Source: Streptomyces hygroscopicus (GTDB taxonomy: Bacteria; Actinomycetota; Actinomycetes; Streptomycetales; Streptomycetaceae). Taken from it: 64,000 nucleotides of DNA. The translations under genes were made by a program, and so were the position numbers. The stretch covers positions 6,014,001 to 6,078,000 of the forward strand of contig CP018627.1 in assembly GCA_002021875.1 (NCBI GenBank). The letters are read 5' to 3'. Of the stretch, positions 7,448 through 15,006 are shown piece after piece; position 1 is the first letter of the stretch, and every line of letters begins with the position of its first letter. The notes beneath the pieces were generated by a model. It saw only the letters and a list, made by a program, of their open reading frames with translations. It did not search any database and was not told where the DNA came from.

Positions 7448-8056
7448 ATGAACGCGCGGCAGAAGGCACCGATCGGCCGACCGAGGGGTTTCGACGCCGA
7501 CGAGGCCCTCGAACGCGCCATGCGGGTCTTCTGGGAGCAGGGCTACGAAGGCGCCAGCCTCACCGACCTGACCAGCGCCATGGGCATCACCCGCACCAGC
7601 ATGTACGCGGCCTTCGGCAACAAGGAGGACCTGTTCCGCAAGGCCCTGGAGCGCTACACCGAGGGCCCCGCCGCGTACGCGGAGCGGGCCATGCGGGAAC
7701 CGACCGCCCGGCAGGTGGCCACCGCGTTCCTGGGCGGCTCCGTCCGGGCCAACACCCGCCCCGGTTGCCCGGCCGGATGCCTCGGCGTCCAGGGCTCCCT
7801 CGCCGCCGGCGACCCCGGACGCAACGCCCGCGACGCCCTCATCGCCTGGCGCAACGAGGGCACGGCCCACCTCCGCGACCGATTCCGGCAGGCCGTCGAC
7901 GAAGGCGACCTGCCACCCGACACCGATCCCGGAGTGCTCGCCCGCTACCTCATGACCGTAGCGAACGGCATGGCCGTCCAAGCGGCCAGCGGCGCCACGC
8001 AGGAGGAGCTGCAGCAGGTGGCCGACATGGCGCTGCGCAACTGGCCGCCCGCCTAG
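7448..8056 (+). CDS. TetR/AcrR-family transcriptional regulator
   Basis: A 202-residue repressor. The HTH is at about residues 12-60 (FWEQGYEGASLTDLTSAMGI then TSMYAAFGNKEDLF), followed by a helical ligand domain. The GCPAGCLGVQG stretch near residue 105 resembles the TetR_C region of YcdC/ComR-like regulators. An ATG at 7436 is in frame but sits only one base from GAGG, so 7448 is preferred. It is divergent from the SDR, overlying two operators, and so likely represses both the SDR and itself. Confidence 0.85.
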   Translation: MNARQKAPIGRPRGFDADEALERAMRVFWEQGYEGASLTDLTSAMGITRTSMYAAFGNKEDLFRKALERYTEGPAAYAERAMREPTARQVATAFLGGSVRANTRPGCPAGCLGVQGSLAAGDPGRNARDALIAWRNEGTAHLRDRFRQAVDEGDLPPDTDPGVLARYLMTVANGMAVQAASGATQEELQQVADMALRNWPPA

Positions 8057-8128
8057 GAGGGGCCGATGGACCGTGACGCCTGCGGCAGGCCGCTCCCGTC
8101 CCTGCCGGACACCCCGTGGGTCCCGATC

Positions 8129-8566
8129 TCAGCGGGGAGTCGCGAAAACGTGCGGGTTTCGTCTCGCGCCTTCGGCGCAATTGAGCAGCGAGGCAGGGAG
8201 TGGGAGGCGCGGGTTCGCCGCCGGGCGGCGGGGCTGCGGGTGTGGGCGCCGGTGGCGGCTTTCGGGCTCGGGGGCCGGGCGAACGGTCGGCAGCCGTTCG
8301 ACCCGGGGGTCCCGCACCTCGATACGGAGGGTGGAGCCGGTGACGGTGAGTGTCAGCCGGAAGTTCCGCCCCGGGACGCGGCCGTGCAGCGCGGCGTTCG
8401 CGGCCAGCTCGGCGATGATCAACGCCGCCGTCTCATGCGGCAGGCCCCATGAGCGGATGCGTTCCGTCCCGAGGAGTCGTGCCAGGCGGGCGCCCTTGCG
8501 GGTGGCCGAGAGCAGGACGGTGAAGGGCGAAACGGAAGTGTCGGTTCGAGTGATTTGTTGGCTCAC
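8129..8566 (-). pseudogene. C-terminally truncated anti-sigma-type ATP-binding protein
   Basis: The frame starts at a GTG (8566) and encodes the first part of an RsbW/HATPase_c protein of the kind abundant in Streptomyces. The N-box is intact (IIAELAANAALHG, about residues 50-62) and LRIEVRD supplies the first Asp of the nucleotide site. The expected GRGL (G2) box and the rest of the ATP lid are absent. The frame instead runs through Pro/Arg-rich sequence and the dispersed 39-bp repeat to its stop. It is therefore probably inactive. Such genes usually sit beside an XRE regulator; here only a fragment of one remains at 8683. Confidence 0.65.
8152..8190. repeat. 39-bp dispersed intergenic repeat, copy 2
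   Basis: Same element as 6455-6493 with one base change. It lies inside the 3' end of the truncated ATPase frame, so it may mark the point where that gene was broken. Confidence 0.85.
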
Positions 8567-8682
8567 GTCACTCAGAGTGGCCGTGCGTCATTAGGCTGAA
8601 AAGTAGCGACGCCGATACGGGCAGTGACTGTCCGGCCCTGGTCCGGGCCTGTCCGGCGGCGCCGGGTGGGAGGTGGTCCCGT

Positions 8683-8745
8683 ATGGAGGATGAGGAGAGC
8701 GGCGCGGTCCTGAGGACGGTCGGCCGTCAGATCAAGTTGTGGCGG
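8683..8745 (+). pseudogene. 5' fragment of an XRE-family regulator gene
   Basis: The ATG at 8683 has a good ribosome binding site (GGGAGG, 8667-8672) and encodes MEDEESGAVLRTVGRQIKLW, the standard opening of the large Streptomyces XRE/DUF397-associated regulator family. After about 21 codons similarity stops and the frame enters the antisense of a TetR gene. The remainder of the regulator is missing. The TetR stop codon (8732-8734) lies within this fragment, so the breakpoint is near 8745. Confidence 0.7.
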
Positions 8746-9343
8746 GCCGGAAGATCCGGTCCAGGTGGTAGTGGAGGACGGCCGTGGCGGACTCGGCGTC
8801 GCGCTGGCCCACCAGGACGCTGGTGCCGAGCCCCGCGGACATGGCCAGCAAGCCGACTGCTTCGGCATGGGTGTCCGTGCCGGCCCGGAGCAGTCCGGCG
8901 TCCGCCGCCTGCCGCAGCAGCCCGGTGAGGGTGATCTCGGCGGTGTCGGGATCCTTGATGAAGGGCTGGGCCGCGAGGGCCTCGTCGGTGACCGACAGCA
9001 CGGCGTACGAGGTGTAGAGGTGATGGAACAGGCGGCTCTCCTCGTCGACTGGCAGGGCCGCCGTCAGCAGTGCCTCGATCACCGCCCGTGGCCCGGGGTT
9101 GTCGCCGGCGGCGTGGACCTGGGCGGTCACCCGTTCCCCGAACCTGTCGGCCAGATGCCGCAGTCCGAAGAGGAGCAGCTTCTCCTTGGACTCGAAGTAG
9201 TACTGCACCAGCCGCAGTGAGACGCCCGCCTCGGCCGCCACGTCCCGCATACCCACAGCGTGCAGCCCTTGCCGTCCGGCGGCCCGGACGAGGCCCTGCG
9301 CGATCTCGGTGCGTCGCTCTGCGTGATCCACGCGCTTGGGCAT
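8732..9343 (-). CDS. TetR-family transcriptional regulator
   Basis: A 203-residue repressor with an HTH at about residues 10-55 (GMRDVAAEAGVSLRLVQYYF then KEKLL) and a helical C-terminal domain. The ATG is at 9343. Its final residues are encoded by bases that belonged to the broken XRE gene, so the native C-terminus may have been altered. It is divergent from an alpha/beta hydrolase across a 38-bp dyad, and probably represses that gene and itself. Confidence 0.85.
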   Translation of the reverse strand: MPKRVDHAERRTEIAQGLVRAAGRQGLHAVGMRDVAAEAGVSLRLVQYYFESKEKLLLFGLRHLADRFGERVTAQVHAAGDNPGPRAVIEALLTAALPVDEESRLFHHLYTSYAVLSVTDEALAAQPFIKDPDTAEITLTGLLRQAADAGLLRAGTDTHAEAVGLLAMSAGLGTSVLVGQRDAESATAVLHYHLDRIFRPATT

Positions 9344-9385
9344 GGTTCGACTCTCCGCTCCTCGGATCGTGTCTCCGATTTTTGA

Positions 9386-9423
9386 TGATACAGCCGTACC
9401 ACCTTTGTGGTACGTTCGTATCA
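9386..9423. promoter_or_regulatory. 38-bp palindromic operator between TetR and hydrolase
   Basis: The arms are TGATACAGCCGTACCAC (9386-9402) and GTGGTACGTTCGTATCA (9407-9423) around CTTT. The inner 8 bp of each arm are perfectly complementary and 14 of 17 pair overall. It is centred in the divergent gap and is the likely site for the adjacent TetR protein. Confidence 0.75.
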
Positions 9424-9451
9424 CAAAAGACCGACTGCCCAGGAGGTGGCC

Positions 9452-10387
9452 GTGCCCGAGCCCACAACAGCCCGTTCCCAGCCCGATGTCGGCCGCTTCG
9501 TCAGCGACGCCTGGCGTGCGCGCTACTTCGCGGCCTGCGACGCGGTCTACGCGCTGGGCGCGCCCGCATCCTGGGAGGAGGACGTGGAGACCTCCTTCGG
9601 GACCACGCACGTCTACCGCTACGACCCCGAGGACCCGGCCGCCCGCGAGCGCACCCCCCTCGTCCTCGTCCACGGAGCCGGCTCCTGCTCCGCCATGTGG
9701 TACCCGAACACTCCCGCCCTCAGCGCCGAACGGCCCGTCTACGCCATCGACACCCCGGGCGACCCGGGCCGCAGCGTGCACCGCGCGCCCATCCACGAGC
9801 CCGAGCGCGCCGCGCAGTGGCTGGACGAGACACTCGCCGGCCTCGGGCTCGGCCGTGTGCACCTCCTCGGCTCGTCGTACGGCGGCTGGCTCGTCCTGAA
9901 CCAGGCGTACCGCGCGCCGGAACGCCTCGCCTCGGTCACGCTGCTCGACCCCGGGGGCCTGGAGAAGGTGGGACTGCGCTTCTTCGTGTGGATCTTCGCC
10001 AGCCTGTTCGCCACCTTCGCTCCCAAGGCGCTGCGGCCACGGCTCGCGTCCTGGCTGGAACAACCCGTCCTCGTCGTCCCGGAACTGCGCACCATGATCC
10101 GCACCGGCGTCCGCGCCTACCGCATCCGCCGACCCGTGCCGCGGCCCCTCACCGACGCCGAACTGGGAGCCGTCCGCACGCCGTTGTACCTGGTGCTCGG
10201 CAGGCGCAGCCTCCTGGTGCACCCCGACCGGCAGGTCGAACGCGTGCCCCGGCTGATCCCCGGCGCACGAGCCGAGATCATCTCCCGGACCGGCCACGGC
10301 CCGCAGATCGACCACGCGGAGCTGACCAACCGGAAGATGCTCGACTTCATGAACGCCGCCGACATCGGCCTGCCGACATCGCGCTGA
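9452..10387 (+). CDS. alpha/beta hydrolase
   Basis: A 311-residue alpha/beta-fold hydrolase. The oxyanion motif LVHGAGSC is near residue 75, the nucleophile elbow is LGSSYGG (near 148), and the catalytic His is in RTGHGPQIDH near the C-terminus. The GTG at 9452 is chosen because AGGAGG (9441-9446) precedes it; the in-frame ATG at 9407 lies inside the operator. It likely cleaves an ester, lactone or similar small molecule under control of the divergent TetR regulator. The substrate is unknown. Confidence 0.85.
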   Translation: MPEPTTARSQPDVGRFVSDAWRARYFAACDAVYALGAPASWEEDVETSFGTTHVYRYDPEDPAARERTPLVLVHGAGSCSAMWYPNTPALSAERPVYAIDTPGDPGRSVHRAPIHEPERAAQWLDETLAGLGLGRVHLLGSSYGGWLVLNQAYRAPERLASVTLLDPGGLEKVGLRFFVWIFASLFATFAPKALRPRLASWLEQPVLVVPELRTMIRTGVRAYRIRRPVPRPLTDAELGAVRTPLYLVLGRRSLLVHPDRQVERVPRLIPGARAEIISRTGHGPQIDHAELTNRKMLDFMNAADIGLPTSR

Positions 10388-10402
10388 GGACCGTCCCGCG
10401 GG

Positions 10403-10944
10403 TCACGAGCGAAGCCAAAGTCGGACCGCGGCTACAGTCACGGTGCCGTGAAAGACGTAGGCCCGCTTGTCAAAGCGGGTTGCTAGGCCCGGAAACTCTT
10501 GAGCTGATTGATTGTCCGCTCGACCTCGTTCCCGCGGGCGTAGCGTGAATGGCCGAAGCTGGTGGGTCGCCCTCCTCGGCTGCCGCGGTTCTGGCGGTGG
10601 GTCCGCTGGTCGCGGCACTCCGGAATGGTGGGTCTGATCTGTCGGCGCCGCAGGTAACGGCGGTTGCGGCGGGAGCTGTACGCTTTGTCGCCACTCAGAT
10701 GGTCCGGCCGGGTCCGCGGGTGTCCTCCTGCCGGGCGGGGAACGCGGATCCGGTCCAGGACCGGGATCAGATGTGGGGCGTCGCCCCACTGACCGGGCGT
10801 GACCAGCAGTGCCAGAGGCCGCAGCCCGCCTTCACCGGCCAGGTGGATCTTTGTACTCAGCCCGCCGCGTGAACGGCCGAGGGCTTCATCGGGGCGATGC
10901 TGGGCGGGCTGGGTGCGCTTACCGGGTTTCCGTGGTGCCTGTCA
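10403..10944 (-). mobile_element. IS5-type transposase remnant, 5'-truncated and frameshifted
   Basis: Read on the minus strand this is the C-terminal half of an IS5-family DDE transposase: SRGGLSTKIHLAGEGG, then HLSGDKAYSSRRNRRYL, then RGNEVERTINQLKSFR with the catalytic Glu. A one-base deletion after SFR puts a TAG at 10483-10485 in frame; the tail GLATRFDKRAYVFHGTV continues in the next frame to 10403. The N-terminal part with the first Asp is missing upstream of a stop at 10942-10944. No terminal inverted repeats were identified. It cannot be active. It separates the TetR/hydrolase pair from the LCP gene. Confidence 0.85.
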
Positions 10945-10965
10945 CGTGGACCCACCGGACAGGGC

Positions 10966-12066
10966 CTAGTCGCGGCGGGCGCCCACCGGCTGATCGTTCC
11001 GCAGCCGCCCGAACAGCCACTTCGCCCGCGCATCGTCCCACCGCACCGCGCTGCCCTTGGACGTCGCGAGGCCATGCCCCGTCACGGGGACGTTCAGCCG
11101 GTTGCCGTGGCCACGGCCATGGTCGCCCGCGACGCTCTGCATGGCCTTGAACATGGTCATGAGCGTCCGCAGGTCCATGCCCTTGTCCACGATGAGCGTG
11201 TCCAGGCAGGCGCCCACGGTCGGGAAGACCTTCCACGGGACGAGGGCCTGGCTCGGCCGTGCGGCCTGCTTTGCCAGCGCGGACAGGAACTTCTGCTGGT
11301 TCTGGCTGCGGCCGAGGTCTCCCTTGGCCTCCTGGTGGCGTTGGCGGACGAAGGCCAGCGCCTGGCGGCCGTCCAACGTCTGACACCCTGCCTTCAGGTC
11401 GGCGCCCGACTTCTTGTCCTTGATGGGCTTGTCGAGGCAGAGATGGACGCCACCGACCGCGTTGACGACGTTCACGAAGCCCGCGAAGCCGATCTCCGCG
11501 TAGTGGTCGATCCGCAGGCCGGTGTTGTGCTCGATGGTCCGCACCAGCAGCTCGGGACCGCCCGCCGAGAACGCGGCGTTGAGCTTGTTCTTCGACGGCC
11601 CGGGGCGCTTACCGGTCATGGGGTAGGTGTACGGCGGGATGGTCACCCAGGAGTCGCGCGGCAGGCTCATCAGCGTCGCGCCGCGGGCGCCGGTGTGCAG
11701 CACCATCATCGAGTCGGTGCGGCGGCCCTCGGCGGAGCCGGTGTGCAGGGTCTTCTTGTCCCGGCCGGAGAGCCCGTCGCGGCTGTCGGAGCCCACGACG
11801 AGGTAGTTGGTGCCCTTGCCCTTCGGGGGGCGGTGCTCGACCTTGCCCAAGTCGACGTCGGTGTTGAGCTTGGACCAGGCCCAGCCGTAGGTGGAGGCGC
11901 CGCCCACCAGGGCCACCGTGAGCAGGACGACCACCGTGCGCCGCAACCGCCGGGGCCACCGGCGGCGGGGCGCGGGCTCGCCGTAGCCCGAGTCGTACTC
12001 GTCGTCGTAGCCGGACTCGTAGCCGTTGCCGTTGCCGTTGCCGTTGCCCGGCCAGTCGTGGGACAT
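10966..12066 (-). CDS. LytR-CpsA-Psr (LCP) family cell-wall polymer ligase
   Basis: A 366-residue membrane-anchored LCP protein that attaches lipid-linked glycopolymers to peptidoglycan. It has a cytoplasmic head of Asn/Gly then Tyr/Asp-rich repeats, a basic patch, one membrane segment (about residues 44-66), and the extracellular LCP domain (GSDSRDG, RRTDSMMVLH, SLPRDSWV, KLNAAFSAGG, FVRQRH). The conserved Arg and Asp residues of the pyrophosphate site are present. It begins 17 bp after the MatB-like synthase, so it may anchor the polysaccharide made by its neighbours. The gene is intact despite the adjacent IS remnant. Confidence 0.92.
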   Translation of the reverse strand: MSHDWPGNGNGNGNGYESGYDDEYDSGYGEPAPRRRWPRRLRRTVVVLLTVALVGGASTYGWAWSKLNTDVDLGKVEHRPPKGKGTNYLVVGSDSRDGLSGRDKKTLHTGSAEGRRTDSMMVLHTGARGATLMSLPRDSWVTIPPYTYPMTGKRPGPSKNKLNAAFSAGGPELLVRTIEHNTGLRIDHYAEIGFAGFVNVVNAVGGVHLCLDKPIKDKKSGADLKAGCQTLDGRQALAFVRQRHQEAKGDLGRSQNQQKFLSALAKQAARPSQALVPWKVFPTVGACLDTLIVDKGMDLRTLMTMFKAMQSVAGDHGRGHGNRLNVPVTGHGLATSKGSAVRWDDARAKWLFGRLRNDQPVGARRD

Positions 12067-12083
12067 CGTTCTCCCTCACCTCC

Positions 12084-14183
12084 TCAGTTGGATGACAGAC
12101 GCTCGGCGGACCCGGCGGACCCGGCGGACCCGGCGGTCAGCCGGTCCGCGGCCGAGCCGGAGCGGTGGATGCGATGCCACCGCAACCGCGTGCCGAACAG
12201 CGCGCTGACCACGGACTGGATGATCACCAGATACATCAACTGCCGGTAGACGAAGAGTTGCAGGGGCATCGCCCACAGCCCCGTCAGCCGCTCCTTGTCC
12301 AGCCGCAACGCGTATCCGGCGCCGAGCAGTTGCAGCACGAGGAAGGCGAGCCACACCCCGATCGACTCCACGGGATTGGCGAACAGCACGCCGTACAGCG
12401 CGAAGACGTCCACGATGGGGGCGAGCAGCGGCAGCGCTACCTGGAAGAGGAAGAGATAGGGCAGCGCCCGGCGGGCGAAGCGTCCGGCCTGGCCGACCTC
12501 GCGGAGGGCGCGGCGGTGCTTCCACATGGACTGGAGCGTGCCGTAGCACCAGCGGTAGCGCTGGCGCCAGAGCTGGCCCAGGGAGGTCGGGACCTCGGTC
12601 CAGGCGATGGCGGTCTCCTCGTAGACCACCCGCCAACCGGCCCGCCACAGGGCCATCGTGAGGTCGGTGTCCTCGGCGAGGGTGGCCTCGCTGACGCCTC
12701 CGACGCCCATCAGCGCGTCCCGCCGGAAGGCGCCGATCGCGCCGGGCACGGTCGGCATGCACTCCAGCACCTCGAACATCCGGCGTTCGAGGTTGAACCC
12801 GAAGACGTACTCCAGGTGCTGCCACTTGCCCAGCAGCCGACGGCGATTGCCGACCTTGGTGTTGCCGCTGACCGCGCCGACGGCCGGATGGGCGAGGGGC
12901 TGGACGAGGCGGTGGATGGCGTCCGGTTCGAAGACGGTGTCGGCGTCGACCATCACCACGATGTCGTGGTGTGCGTGGACGAGGCCGGTGTTGAGGGCGG
13001 CGGCCTTGCCCGCGTTGGGCTGGCGGACCACCAGCACCCGGGGGTCGTCGATCCAGGTGGCGAGGTCCGCCGTCCGGTCCGTCGAGCCGTCGTCGATCAC
13101 GATGATCTGGAGCTGCCAGTGGGTGGAGGCGAGAAGTGAGCGGACGGTGGACTCGATGCCCGCCTCCTCGTTGTACGCGGGGATGAGCACCGTCACCGGC
13201 TCGTCCACCTCGCGCAGCCAGGGCGCGCCGGGCCGGAGGCGCCGGAGGCGCCGCACATGGGCCCGGGCGAAGAAGACGAGCAGTGCCAGCCGCAGCAGGG
13301 CCAGGGCGCCCGCGATGCCGAGTACCCAGGTCATGGCCTGGACGAAGATGTGCCCGATGCCCTGGACCCGGATCAGCGCCTCGCCCTGCAAGCGGCCGAC
13401 GATCGACACCGGAGTGTTGACCGGGGGCCCGCCGAGCCCTTCGGACACCGTGGCGAACCTCTCGATCTTCCGGTTCCGGAGGAGCTTGTTCGCCTCGGCG
13501 TAGCCGGTGTCGTTCTGGCTGTACTGCCGGACGACGCCCCGCTCCGGCTTCCGCAGCGGCCGGTCGGCCGCGACCAGGAGGTAGCCCTGATCGGCCGCGC
13601 GCCGGGCGGCCGTCCACTCACCGCCGCACATCGTGTCGGCCTGGGTGGTGAGCGGCAGCCGTACGAGTTCGGTGTTGATGCCGGCGGTGCCCGCGAGCGC
13701 GGTCTGGGTGAGGGACAGCTCCAGCCGGGTGCGCGGGGACGAAGCCGAGCCCAGGTCGGATCCGGTGTAGGCGCCGGAGCCGATCTCATGCCCCTCGGCG
13801 CGGATCCGCTTGACGATAGCGGGGTGGCGGACCGCCTGCGCGCCGGAGAGGAAGAAGGTGGCGTGCGCGTGGTGGCTGCGCAGCAGGTCCAGCAGGCGCG
13901 GGGTCCAGACGGGGTCGGGGCCCCCGTCGAAGGTGAGGGCGACGGTGCGGTCCGGCATCCCGGCCGTCTCGACCGTGCCGCCGCCTCCGATGCGTACGAC
14001 CGGCTTCCCGGTGTCGGCGGCCTTCGGCATGGGGCTCGTACAGGGGCGGCGCGTCGACTGGGACGCGACCTCGTGGGTGGTCCAGCCCTCGAAGACCAGC
14101 GCGGCGGCGACGGCCGAGACGACGATGATCAGCAACAGCCAGTGGCCACGCGGCTCGCGGCGGTGTGCGTGCCGGGGGCTCAC
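12084..14183 (-). CDS. matB: NodB-like domain fused to family 2 glycosyltransferase (MatB-like)
   Basis: A 699-residue membrane protein: one N-terminal membrane segment, a NodB polysaccharide-deacetylase-like domain (about residues 75-260), another membrane segment, a GT2 synthase domain (LIPAYNEEAG, IDDGSTDRT, DADT, EDTD, QRYRW) and C-terminal membrane helices. This layout matches Streptomyces MatB, linked to a poly-N-acetylglucosamine-like glycan and pellet formation. The NodB part is degenerate: TFDGGPD replaces TFDDGP, and the metal-binding His motif reads GSGAYTG, so deacetylation is doubtful. The GTG at 14183 overlaps the stop of the upstream gene (GTGA), implying coupled translation. 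The mat identification is from memory of the family. Confidence 0.8.
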   Translation of the reverse strand: MSPRHAHRREPRGHWLLLIIVVSAVAAALVFEGWTTHEVASQSTRRPCTSPMPKAADTGKPVVRIGGGGTVETAGMPDRTVALTFDGGPDPVWTPRLLDLLRSHHAHATFFLSGAQAVRHPAIVKRIRAEGHEIGSGAYTGSDLGSASSPRTRLELSLTQTALAGTAGINTELVRLPLTTQADTMCGGEWTAARRAADQGYLLVAADRPLRKPERGVVRQYSQNDTGYAEANKLLRNRKIERFATVSEGLGGPPVNTPVSIVGRLQGEALIRVQGIGHIFVQAMTWVLGIAGALALLRLALLVFFARAHVRRLRRLRPGAPWLREVDEPVTVLIPAYNEEAGIESTVRSLLASTHWQLQIIVIDDGSTDRTADLATWIDDPRVLVVRQPNAGKAAALNTGLVHAHHDIVVMVDADTVFEPDAIHRLVQPLAHPAVGAVSGNTKVGNRRRLLGKWQHLEYVFGFNLERRMFEVLECMPTVPGAIGAFRRDALMGVGGVSEATLAEDTDLTMALWRAGWRVVYEETAIAWTEVPTSLGQLWRQRYRWCYGTLQSMWKHRRALREVGQAGRFARRALPYLFLFQVALPLLAPIVDVFALYGVLFANPVESIGVWLAFLVLQLLGAGYALRLDKERLTGLWAMPLQLFVYRQLMYLVIIQSVVSALFGTRLRWHRIHRSGSAADRLTAGSAGSAGSAERLSSN

Positions 14184-14536
14184 CAGGGGCCGCCCCTGGA
14201 CGGCTCGGCATCGGCAAGGGGCTCGGTCACCTCGGCGCCGTAGGAGTAGGTGCTGGGCCAGTGCCCGGCGGCCTGGTCGCCGCCGGTGGTGCCGCCCGTG
14301 GTGCCGGTGGTGCCGCCCGTGGTGGACCGCTCGACGGTCCTGGGCGGCTCCTGGTCGGCCTGCCACAGCACCCCGGACAGGGCCGTGCCGAGAAGCAGCA
14401 GATAACCGAGGCAGGCGCAGCCGACGGCCAGCGCCGCGAGCGCCAGAAGCTGGCGCCGCCCACCGGAGGCGTTGACGAATATCTGCCCGGTCTGTTTTCT
14501 CCGCCGCCGTCTCTTTTCGGCCACTGTCGTCACCAT
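14180..14536 (-). CDS. small membrane protein preceding the synthase (MatA-like)
   Basis: A 118-residue protein with a basic cytoplasmic start (EKRRRRRKQ), one membrane segment (about residues 29-56), then a Thr/Gly-rich extracellular stretch containing GGTTGTTGGTTGG and a short C-terminal tail. It overlaps the synthase start, so the two are translated together. Position and topology suggest it is the MatA-like partner; I cannot assign a biochemical activity. The ATG at 14536 lacks a strong ribosome binding site, and the GTG codon next to it is an alternative. Confidence 0.75.
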   Translation of the reverse strand: MVTTVAEKRRRRRKQTGQIFVNASGGRRQLLALAALAVGCACLGYLLLLGTALSGVLWQADQEPPRTVERSTTGGTTGTTGGTTGGDQAAGHWPSTYSYGAEVTEPLADAEPSRGGPW

Positions 14537-14793
14537 GTGGCGGAAGTCTAGCCAGAGCTCCGCCCACCGCCGACCGACCGCGACCGCGCCCTCCCTCCCC
14601 GCAGATACTCATCTGACCTGGGCTTTTCTGTCCAGAGAGCCACCGGGCCCGGACGCCCGGCGGACCCCTCGGCAGCAGGGGCCGACGCCCCTCCCGGCGC
14701 CCATGGCCGACGAGTTGGGGCACCAGCGAAAATGAGACACGGCTCACGACGACATCCAGCCCGACGCCGACGCCACGCGGCCGCCGGTCCTGA

Positions 14794-14925
14794 TCACCTG
14801 GTAGCGCCGATCACGCAGATGCCGAGCACGGCCGCCGCCGTCACGCAGCTCACTACGACAAGACGGGCCGTCCAGTTGTCCTTCTCCATGGCCAGCTGGA
14901 TCGTCCGCCAGAACTCCCCGCTCAT
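14794..14925 (-). CDS. 43-residue single-pass membrane protein
   Basis: An ATG at 14925 with GGGAGG 6 bases upstream encodes MSGEFWRTIQLAMEKDNWTA, then one strong hydrophobic helix (about residues 22-41, containing VSCVTAAAVLGICVIGA) ending ATR. The amphipathic head with WRTIQ and DNW is not low-complexity, codon use is GC3-rich and the SD is good, so it is probably a real gene. I do not recognise its family. It sits alone between the amidase and the matA-like gene. Confidence 0.7.
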   Translation of the reverse strand: MSGEFWRTIQLAMEKDNWTARLVVVSCVTAAAVLGICVIGATR

Positions 14926-15006
14926 GTCGCCTCCCGGCATCGTCGGTACGAGTACGGACGATGACCAGTCGGCTCACGCCTTACGGCGCCCGGCGGCCGT
15001 AAAACG

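Noticed and set aside
10549..10872. Plus-strand frame in the IS region
   Set aside because: The minus-strand translation gives clear IS5 transposase motifs, so the plus frame is antisense.
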